Source of the DNA: Deltaproteobacteria bacterium
Lineage (GTDB): Bacteria > Desulfobacterota > Syntrophorhabdia > Syntrophorhabdales > Syntrophorhabdaceae
Direction of reading: 5' to 3'
Assembly: GCA_029559435.1 (NCBI GenBank)
Contig: JAKQBZ010000154.1
Coordinates: forward strand, 1-34,790
DNA length: 34,790 nucleotides
The stretch's first letter is position 1. Each line of letters begins with the position of its first letter. Below the pieces are notes generated by a model. The model was not told the DNA's origin. It searched no databases and worked only from the letters and a program-made list of their open reading frames with translations. Below, one piece after another: positions 29,384 through 34,790 of the stretch. A program made the position numbers and the translations under genes.

Positions 29384-30863
29384 CAGGGGAAGCATTCTCG
29401 TTGTAGAAGACGACAAGAACCAGAGGGGGATCATCAGGACGATCCTCATGAAGGAGGGGTTCTACATAGAGGATGCGGAGCGCGGGAAAAGGGCAATCGA
29501 CATCATGAGGGCAAATAGTTTTGACCTTGTCCTTACCGACCTGCGGCTGCCCGACATTGACGGCACCGAGGTGCTGAAGGAGGCGAAAGCGCTCAACAAG
29601 CTCTGCCACGTCATTATCATCACGGCCTTCGGATCCATACCTTCGGCCGTGGAGGCGACAAAGCTCGGCGCATTCTACTATCTCGAGAAGCCTTTTGAAA
29701 AAGATCAGCTCCTCCTCGTGATCAACAATGCAATGAACCAGGTAAGGTTGCTGAAAGACAATATTATGCTGAAGGACCAGCTTGTTGACCGGTTCCACCT
29801 CGACAACATTGTGGGTGTTCACGGGAGCATGGAATCGCTGTACAAGATCGTCCTGAGGGTAGCGCCGACGAGCTCCACGGTGCTCATCTATGGAGAGAGC
29901 GGCACGGGAAAGGAGCTTTTTGCAAAGAGCATTCACTACAACAGCCCCAGGAAAAACAAGCCATTTTTTGCCATCAACTGCGCGGCGATCCCGGAGACGC
30001 TCCTGGAGAGCGAGCTCTTTGGATACGAGAAGGGCGCCTTTACCGGCGCGGCCTCACGGCACAACGGGCTCTTCGAGCAGGCGAACGGCAGCACCCTGTT
30101 CCTCGACGAGATAGGCGACCTCACGTTAAGCACCCAGGCAAAATTGCTGAGGGCCATTCAGGAGAAAGAGATAAGGAGGATAGGGGGCAGAGAAACGATC
30201 AAGCTGGACGTGCGGATCATCGCCGCAACGAACAAGAAGCTCGAGGACGAGATAGCAAGGGGACGGTTCAGGGAAGACCTTTACTACCGCCTGAACGTCA
30301 TCGCCTTTTCCATTCCGCCGCTTCGGGAAAGGACGACGGATATACCGCTGCTAATAGAATACTTTCTCAAGAGGCTTGACGGGTCACACGGAACAAAGAA
30401 GGCCCTTGATCCAGGCACCCTCCACGCGCTTTTGCAGTATTCCTGGCCCGGCAACGTGCGGCAGCTTGAATCGGTGATCGAGAGGGCCTATGTGATGTGC
30501 GACGGAGATGTTATCGGCATTGACCATGTGCCGGAAGAGGTAAGGCACGGCAGCGTGTCCGATGCGTCCATTGAGAAATTGCGTTCCTCCATAGACCATC
30601 TCATTGACGCTAAGCTTACCGCGGCCGAGTACCGCCTTTATCTTTACCTTACGAAGCTTGACCCGCTGGACGAAAAATTTCATGAGCAGCTTGAACCGAA
30701 AGAGATTATCGAGAGGCTCGGCATCAACAGGGACACATTTTTCGTCGGGATCGGGAAGCTTAGAGACCTCGGGCTATATGATTATAAGGCGAAGGCAGGG
30801 CAGGGAAGGCATTCCTCTCAGGTCAAGCACCCACGGAAGGCCCACTCGGAAATATCCGACTAA
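29373..30863 (+). CDS. Sigma54-dependent response regulator with an atypical C-terminal domain
   Basis: A 496-residue NtrC-family regulator. The receiver domain has [10 protein letters not shown], phospho-acceptor D56 ([13 protein letters not shown]) and K106. The AAA+ domain has Walker A GESGTGKE (174-181), the sigma54-contact loop GAFTGA (221-226), Walker [12 protein letters not shown] and the [15 protein letters not shown] segment. Instead of the usual Fis-type helix-turn-helix, residues 415-475 ([12 protein letters not shown] ... [17 protein letters not shown]) look like a different, perhaps winged-helix, DNA-binding domain. The final codons (SEISD-stop) are written over by the first of two palindromic sites. 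It most likely activates the sigma54 promoter just downstream. Confidence 0.92.
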   Translation: MKHDRGSILVVEDDKNQRGIIRTILMKEGFYIEDAERGKRAIDIMRANSFDLVLTDLRLPDIDGTEVLKEAKALNKLCHVIIITAFGSIPSAVEATKLGAFYYLEKPFEKDQLLLVINNAMNQVRLLKDNIMLKDQLVDRFHLDNIVGVHGSMESLYKIVLRVAPTSSTVLIYGESGTGKELFAKSIHYNSPRKNKPFFAINCAAIPETLLESELFGYEKGAFTGAASRHNGLFEQANGSTLFLDEIGDLTLSTQAKLLRAIQEKEIRRIGGRETIKLDVRIIAATNKKLEDEIARGRFREDLYYRLNVIAFSIPPLRERTTDIPLLIEYFLKRLDGSHGTKKALDPGTLHALLQYSWPGNVRQLESVIERAYVMCDGDVIGIDHVPEEVRHGSVSDASIEKLRSSIDHLIDAKLTAAEYRLYLYLTKLDPLDEKFHEQLEPKEIIERLGINRDTFFVGIGKLRDLGLYDYKAKAGQGRHSSQVKHPRKAHSEISD

Positions 30864-30895
30864 CCCGCCTTATTTTAGTCGGAAATATCCGACTA
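30846..30895. promoter_or_regulatory. Tandem palindromic activator sites (putative UAS)
   Basis: The 17-base word TCGGAAATATCCGACTA occurs exactly twice, at 30846-30862 and 30879-30895, a centre-to-centre distance of 33 bp or about three helical turns. The second copy sits in a full palindrome, TAGTCGGAAATATCCGACTA (30876-30895), with eight-base arms; the first has five-base arms and covers the response-regulator stop codon. They lie about 97 and 130 bases before the expected start of the sigma54 promoter. No T-run follows, so this is not an intrinsic terminator. Confidence 0.75.
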
Positions 30896-30956
30896 TCACA
30901 GGAATTCACACCCCCTCATTTTTATAATAGTCTTTATTTTTAATACGTTATGATGC

Positions 30957-30972
30957 TGGCACGGTAAATGCA
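30957..30972 (+). promoter_or_regulatory. Sigma54 (RpoN) promoter
   Basis: TGGCACG (30957-30963), four bases, then ATGCA (30968-30972). This matches TGGCACG-N4-TTGCA except for one base, with the correct GG-to-GC spacing. Transcription would start near 30983, giving a leader of about 40 bases to the ATG at 31024. The promoter is placed right behind a sigma54 activator gene and its probable binding sites. Confidence 0.75.
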
Positions 30973-31023
30973 AATAATTTTAACAAAGAAAATCAAACCA
31001 TAAACGGGAGGAGGTGAAAAAAT

Positions 31024-31338
31024 ATGAAGAAGATTTTCATGATCGCACTCGTAATTCTGATCAGCGTGGCATTCGTTACAACGGTGTTCGCACAGGCACC
31101 GAAGAAGGATGCTCCGAAACCTGCAGCAGCCGACAAGCCGGCAGTGAAGGCAGAGAAGCCCGAAGCAAAGGTAGAGAAGCCTGCAGTGAAGGCAGACAAG
31201 CCAGAGAAGGCGAAGAAAGAAAAGAAGGTAAAAAAAGAAAAGAAGCCGAAGAAAGAAAAGAAGGAAGCTCCGGCAAAGGCAGAGCCTGCAAAACCTGCAA
31301 CGCCGCCAGCACCGCCAGCACCGCCAGCAAAGAAGTAA
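31024..31338 (+). CDS. Secreted Lys/Pro/Ala-rich low-complexity protein
   Basis: A 104-residue protein. The Sec signal peptide (about 1-23, ISVAFVTTVFA, cleaved before QAPKKD) exports an 80-residue mature part made almost only of K, A, P, E, V and D. It has repeats of the AEKPEAKVEKPAVKADKPEK kind, a KKEKK block and a PPAPPAPPAKK end. It should be highly basic and unfolded. No known family is assigned; similar low-complexity compositions occur in wall-spanning linkers and histone H1-like tails, though the latter are not secreted. GGGAGGAGGTG precedes the start, a sigma54 promoter lies upstream, and a strong terminator follows. It is the probable target of the two-component system before it. 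Confidence 0.85.
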   Translation: MKKIFMIALVILISVAFVTTVFAQAPKKDAPKPAAADKPAVKAEKPEAKVEKPAVKADKPEKAKKEKKVKKEKKPKKEKKEAPAKAEPAKPATPPAPPAPPAKK

Positions 31339-31355
31339 TATCTTTGCAGACAATC

Positions 31356-31385
31356 AAGGGGCGGGATCTTCCCGCCCCTTTTTTT
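31356..31385 (+). terminator. Intrinsic terminator after the secreted protein gene
   Basis: A perfect ten-base stem AAGGGGCGGG / CCCGCCCCTT with a five-base loop (atctt) is followed by a T-run. It begins 17 bases after the stop codon at 31338 and closes the sigma54 transcript as a single-gene unit. Confidence 0.92.
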
Positions 31386-31479
31386 GTTGCTATAAAGCAG
31401 ACACAGTTCAGGCACGAAATACTAAACACGATAGAACCCCTAAATCGTGAGCTGTAAGGGGTTAAGTCGCCTCACGCCT

Positions 31480-31521
31480 GACGCCTTACGGATATTTTGC
31501 TTTGATATTCGTGCTTCGGAT
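31480..31521. repeat. Short word-repeat cluster after the terminator
   Basis: The remaining spacer (31386-31521) holds no gene. TTTGATATTCGTGCTT at 31501-31516 is an exact copy of part of 15072-15087, and gatattttgctttgatattcg is of the same family as 10893-11269. The priA stop codon lies just beyond it. Confidence 0.6.
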
Positions 31522-33483
31522 TTAGATATTCGGCGGATCTACCTCAATGCGCACGCCGGGCATGTCGTATATTTCCAGGAGGGTTTGATAAAGGATCTCG
31601 TCGTTTCCCTTCAGGATCATCTTCCACCTGTATGCCTTTTTTTTCTTCAGGAGAGGGCCCGCCATATGGTCGATGAGGCCCTGCTGCGCCAACGCCTCTT
31701 TTATTCTTTGTACAACAGGCAACCCCGCCTCTTTTGTTTTTTTTACAACTTCTGCCAGGAACACCCTCGTAAACGGCGGGAAATCCGAAGCCTTCCTCTT
31801 GTTCAGTTCATCTATGTAGAACGTCTCCATGTTGAGGAAGTCCGCGGGGCTTACCTTTCTCTTGCTGTCCATAAAAAAGAAGACCTCGCTGGGGGTGAGG
31901 GCGTCAAGAAGATTGATAAGGGCATGGAACATCTTCTCGTCCGACCTGTACCCGGCCATGCGCCGCATGTCTTCCCAGCCAAAGAGCGCAAGCGCATGGA
32001 CATGAATGCCATAAAGCTTGGAGAGGGGCTGGGTTCCTATAAGGACATAGGGCTGCCTGCCGGGCAGAACCGGGGGCTTCGCCCTCTTTTTCCCGGCATT
32101 ACCGGATAACCTTGCAACGGGATATTGAGGGAAAGCTTCCTTGAGATGTTCTTCGATGTATTCGGCGCCGATCTGGCCGAACCGTATTATGTTCCCCCCG
32201 CAATGGCGGCACCGCTCCTCGAATGCAAAATCCCCTGCACAGGCGCTGCACGCAAGCCTTCCCGTTTCTTTGTGGTAGCTCAGCACGCTCTCGCACCGGG
32301 GGCACAGGAAGGGATTTTTGCACTCCGCGCACTGGATAAAAGAACCGTAATCCTTTCTGGGGGTGAAGACCGCAATGCTTTCCCCTCGCTCAAGCACCTT
32401 GCCTGCCGTCGCAGCCAGTTCATCGAGCAGCAAACCGTACGATGCGGCCTTCGCCTCATGCACATTTTCATCGTAATGCCTTTCCCCGAGCCATGCGCTG
32501 TCAATAAAAACAAGCCTCTTTTCCCGGGCACGGTGGTATGACTCGATCGACGGGGAAGCGCTGCCGATAAAAAGCGCGGCCTTTTCTGTCTCTGCCCTTT
32601 GCATCGCAACGGTTGGCGGATTGAACCTGAAGCCCTCCTCGTTTCTGTAATCGTCTTCTTCATCCCTTTCCACGATGAGGCATGAAAGCCTGTTGACAGG
32701 GAGAAAAACAGCGCTTTTGTTGCCAAGCACCAGGCATCCATGGCCCTGCCTTGCCTTGAAATAGGCCTCCATCCGCTTTTTTAACGGTATCGATGAGCCG
32801 TACCAGAAAACGCGGTCTCTGAATGCCGCTGAAAGGGTGCGGGAAAAATAGGCGCCTGCGGAGAAGTAGTCAGGGAGGAGCATTATGACGCTGTTGCCTT
32901 TTTCCAGATGAGTCGAGATAAGCTGGAGGTACCTTTCAAGGCGGCTTGAAATTGCCCCGGCATAAAGCGCCTTCTCTCCGCCCGCATCACTTCCCCCTAT
33001 AGTATCGGCCGGCAGGAAATCCGCCCCTGTCAATGTGTCAAAAAGCGTGGCGGACCCTTCCCTGAGATATTGCAGAAGGTCAACCTTCCCCGTGGCCCTT
33101 AACGCCTTCCGGAGGGGCATGCCGTCGAGGGCCCCCAACGACCGGGCGTTGGCCTTGACACAAAGATAGCGTTCAATATGGGGGTTCGGGGGCAGCGCAT
33201 ATTTCAGGACAATGCCAAGAGGGGTAATATAATAGCGCGATGCCCATTCGACAAGGCCTTCAAGGGGAGAGGTGAGAAGGGGGAAGGGGTCGAGCACCTC
33301 GGCAACCTCTTTAAGCCCCTTGCCGGTTCCCTCTTCGATGCCCGCGACAAAACCCGTCAGCGTTTTGTTGTGGAAGGGAACGGCAACCCTGCTGTATTTC
33401 CGGATGTAGGGCCCCCATTCATCGGGCGAGAAATATGAGAATGTTTTTGTTACGGGGATCGGTAAGGCAACATGAACGATCAT
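31522..33483 (-). CDS. priA: PriA-family primosomal protein lacking ATPase motifs
   Basis: A 653-residue PriA, short against 730-800. The N-terminal DNA-binding domain begins MIVHVALPIPVTKTFSYFSP. All eight zinc cysteines are present (C385, C388, C394, C397, C412, C415, C425, C428), and the C-terminal RVFLAEVVKKTKEAG region is kept. The helicase motifs are ruined. Walker A GVTGSGKTE is replaced by GAISSRLER (176-184). The DEEH of Walker B is replaced by ERDE (272-275). GTQMIAKG becomes GTQPLSKL, and the QxxGRAGR arginine finger is missing. Known PriA restarts stalled replication by loading DnaB; some lineages (for example Deinococcus) carry helicase-dead PriA. It overlaps murI by four bases. 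Confidence 0.88.
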   Translation of the reverse strand: MIVHVALPIPVTKTFSYFSPDEWGPYIRKYSRVAVPFHNKTLTGFVAGIEEGTGKGLKEVAEVLDPFPLLTSPLEGLVEWASRYYITPLGIVLKYALPPNPHIERYLCVKANARSLGALDGMPLRKALRATGKVDLLQYLREGSATLFDTLTGADFLPADTIGGSDAGGEKALYAGAISSRLERYLQLISTHLEKGNSVIMLLPDYFSAGAYFSRTLSAAFRDRVFWYGSSIPLKKRMEAYFKARQGHGCLVLGNKSAVFLPVNRLSCLIVERDEEDDYRNEEGFRFNPPTVAMQRAETEKAALFIGSASPSIESYHRAREKRLVFIDSAWLGERHYDENVHEAKAASYGLLLDELAATAGKVLERGESIAVFTPRKDYGSFIQCAECKNPFLCPRCESVLSYHKETGRLACSACAGDFAFEERCRHCGGNIIRFGQIGAEYIEEHLKEAFPQYPVARLSGNAGKKRAKPPVLPGRQPYVLIGTQPLSKLYGIHVHALALFGWEDMRRMAGYRSDEKMFHALINLLDALTPSEVFFFMDSKRKVSPADFLNMETFYIDELNKRKASDFPPFTRVFLAEVVKKTKEAGLPVVQRIKEALAQQGLIDHMAGPLLKKKKAYRWKMILKGNDEILYQTLLEIYDMPGVRIEVDPPNI

Positions 33484-34304
33484 GAAGAGAGAAGGAAATC
33501 TTTGAAATCGAGGTTCTTTAGGGATTTAACGCGTGTCAGCTGCTCACCGAGGAGGCGGCCGCCGATCTCTTCGAACGCCTCCGGCGCATCGGTCACGAAA
33601 TACTCATAGCTGCCCTTGGCCGTATCGTTCAGGAGGCCCTTTTTCTCTAAGACATTTTTGACCTCTTTTGCAGTTTCCCGGCCTGTGTGTACGATCGTTA
33701 CGCCTTTGCCCATAACCTTTTTTATCACCTTCTCCAGCGCAGGATAATGCGTGCACCCCATGACAAGGACATCGATGTCCGATCGCCTCAGGTCATGAAG
33801 GTATTTCTCTGCCATGAGATGCGCGACCTCATCGTTCTCGAGCCCTTCTTCCACGATAGGGACAAAGAGCGGACATGGCCGCGAGATGACAGCGGTATCG
33901 GGGCTGATCTTTTTAATGGACCTTTCATATGCCGTGCTCTTTATCGTGCCTTTTGTGCCGATAACGCCTATCCTGCCGTTCTTTGTATGGCCCACCGCTT
34001 CTTTTGCGCCGGGATCGATGACGCCGATCACAGGGATCGGCAGCTTTTTCTGGAGGATGTTCAGGGCGAACGCCGATGAGGTGTTGCAGGCGATGACGAG
34101 GAGCTTTATCCCCTTGGTAAGAAGAAATAGCGCGCTTTCAAGGGCATACCTCGTGACGGTCTGCGGCGACTTGTTCCCGTAGGGCAGGCGCGCCGTGTCG
34201 CCGAAGTAGACGATGTGCTCATGGGGCAGGAGCGCCTTCACCTCTTTCAGCACCGTGAGCCCGCCGACGCCCGAATCGAACATGCCTATCGCAAGTTTCC
34301 GCAT
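33480..34304 (-). CDS. murI: Glutamate racemase
   Basis: A 274-residue glutamate racemase, normal size, making D-glutamate for peptidoglycan. It has the substrate loop GMFDSGVGGLTVLKEV, YFGDTARLPYGNKS, the first catalytic cysteine in VIACNTSSAFAL and the second in VMGCTHYPALEKV. The promoter directly in front (TTGACA-17-TAATCT) ends six bases before the ATG at 34304, and no Shine-Dalgarno sequence is present, so translation may start on a leaderless mRNA. The stop overlaps the priA start (ATGA), so murI and priA form one operon. Confidence 0.96.
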   Translation of the reverse strand: MRKLAIGMFDSGVGGLTVLKEVKALLPHEHIVYFGDTARLPYGNKSPQTVTRYALESALFLLTKGIKLLVIACNTSSAFALNILQKKLPIPVIGVIDPGAKEAVGHTKNGRIGVIGTKGTIKSTAYERSIKKISPDTAVISRPCPLFVPIVEEGLENDEVAHLMAEKYLHDLRRSDIDVLVMGCTHYPALEKVIKKVMGKGVTIVHTGRETAKEVKNVLEKKGLLNDTAKGSYEYFVTDAPEAFEEIGGRLLGEQLTRVKSLKNLDFKDFLLSS

Positions 34305-34310
34305 GGAAAA

Positions 34311-34339
34311 AGATTATGGTACGGTGGGTGAAATGTCAA
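34311..34339 (-). promoter_or_regulatory. Strong sigma70 promoter abutting the murI start
   Basis: On the minus strand, TTGACA (34339..34334) is followed by a 17-base spacer and TAATCT (34316..34311), then six bases and the murI ATG. This is the best-matching sigma70 promoter in the window. The transcript would begin at about the start codon. Confidence 0.75.
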
Positions 34340-34486
34340 GGGATATAAGGAAGCTGAAAGCTTTCAGCGATCAGCGTTCAGCACACAGCGAAACCTGTCT
34401 CTCGTCCCTTGCAGCTCGCTCCTCGCAATACGCCCGACACCAGATGCTCTCATTACATATTCCGCCAGGTTCAGTCTATTTTGTTT

Positions 34487-34515
34487 GTTTTAACGTTGAA
34501 CATAGAACATAGAAC
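34487..34515. repeat. Dispersed 29-base repeat, copy 2
   Basis: Identical to 11231-11259, 23 kb away. It is followed at once by another gttgaac unit, so the tandem is longer here (gaacata-gaacata-gaacgttgaac). Confidence 0.85.
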
Positions 34516-34607
34516 GTTGAACGGGTTTTATTCCTTTGTGGCCATCGGGAAAGAATTTCATTGCATTTTTATGGCCCTTAGAGGAAGATTACAAAAGGGG
34601 CGGGTTC

Positions 34608-34733
34608 ATGGGGGATCAATCAACCGATAAGAGATTTTGTAGGATATCAATTGAAGGTTCCTACTGCCATCCCCGGGGAAAGTGTTCGTGGATATTTATA
34701 ATTTTATGGACGTCCCCCATCGGCCTAATGTAA
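34608..34733 (+). CDS. Possible 41-codon small ORF, unrecognised
   Basis: An ATG preceded by AAGGGGCGGG opens a 41-codon frame beginning MGDQSTDKRFCRISIEGSY and ending in a hydrophobic stretch. An overlapping frame (ATG at 34706) stays open to the window end. Either could be the start of a gene cut by the window edge, or a decayed gene with a shift between the two frames. Neither matches a family I recognise. This entry records a possibility only. Confidence 0.2.
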   Translation: MGDQSTDKRFCRISIEGSYCHPRGKCSWIFIILWTSPIGLM

Positions 34734-34790
34734 ATGTTCGGAAACATATAATTATGAGTCAACGATCCCTTCTTTGTGAATGCTTTGGTA

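Larger units (their letters stand above)
34305..34790. other. Repeat-bearing right-end spacer, no confirmed gene
   Basis: No gene can be confirmed in these 486 bases. From the left they hold the murI promoter (34311-34339), cagcgatcagcgttcagcac words (about 34358-34390) like those at 10927, the second copy of the 29-base repeat (34487-34515), then about 270 bases of unassigned sequence. The word-repeats belong to the same family as the other spacers. Confidence 0.6.

Noticed and set aside
30876-30895. Palindrome considered as an intrinsic terminator of the response regulator
   Set aside because: The stem is AT-containing and no T-run follows. The motif is duplicated at 33-bp spacing in front of a sigma54 promoter, which fits activator binding better.
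31014-31457. 147-codon plus-strand frame overlapping the secreted protein gene
   Set aside because: It is the shifted reading of the Lys/Pro-rich gene and runs on through the terminator. The other frame has the signal peptide and correctly spaced ribosome binding site.

Overview
The window is chromosomal DNA from a Gram-negative-type bacterium. The genes point to this through lipoproteins with lipoboxes, a sigma54-dependent NtrC-family regulator, a CarD-family regulator, the MEP isoprenoid pathway and two glutamyl-tRNA synthetases. This mix best fits a deltaproteobacterial (Desulfobacterota-like) or neighbouring anaerobic lineage. That placement is an inference of low to moderate confidence. 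No phage, insertion sequence, CRISPR array, rRNA or tRNA is visible.

Left arm (1-7302), all on the minus strand: dnaA, dnaN, gyrB, coaE, rho, rpmE and the 5' end of prfA form one tightly packed block. The chromosome origin is probably in the spacer in front of dnaA. recF is not between dnaN and gyrB. The block joins replication initiation to transcription termination (Rho) and translation termination (RF1).

Middle (7303-18065), mostly accessory genes: a secreted thioredoxin-like protein, an NlpC/P60 lipoprotein, a HAD phosphatase, a metal-dependent amidohydrolase, a TehB-like methyltransferase, a YrdC/Sua5-family protein, an FmdB zinc ribbon, a second methyltransferase coupled to an unusual Nudix fusion, an MFS exporter, a TPR lipoprotein, and a sodium:solute symporter preceded by a 51-residue single-pass membrane protein. 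The spacers here are full of related word-like repeats, inverted repeats and REP-like hairpins.

Right arm (18066-34304), conserved genes: smc and gltX form a leftward operon. An ankyrin gene stands alone. A seven-gene rightward run follows: carD, a PIN-TRAM membrane protein, ispD, ispF, a second gltX, a histidine kinase and a sigma54-dependent response regulator. Just after the regulator lie two copies of a 17-bp palindromic site 33 bp apart, a good sigma54 promoter, and a gene for a secreted lysine/proline/alanine-rich protein with its own terminator. This looks like a self-contained two-component circuit with its target attached. Then come murI and priA on the minus strand. This PriA has lost all the recognisable ATPase motifs but keeps its zinc cysteines.

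Most useful leads: (1) the sigma54 circuit at 27911-31385; (2) ATPase-dead PriA; (3) several genes whose -10 hexamer lies only 5-9 nt before the start codon with no Shine-Dalgarno sequence, suggesting leaderless mRNAs; (4) the Nudix plus RsbRD-like fusion; (5) the small protein coupled to the symporter; (6) the dispersed intergenic repeat family, including a 29-nt exact repeat 23 kb apart.
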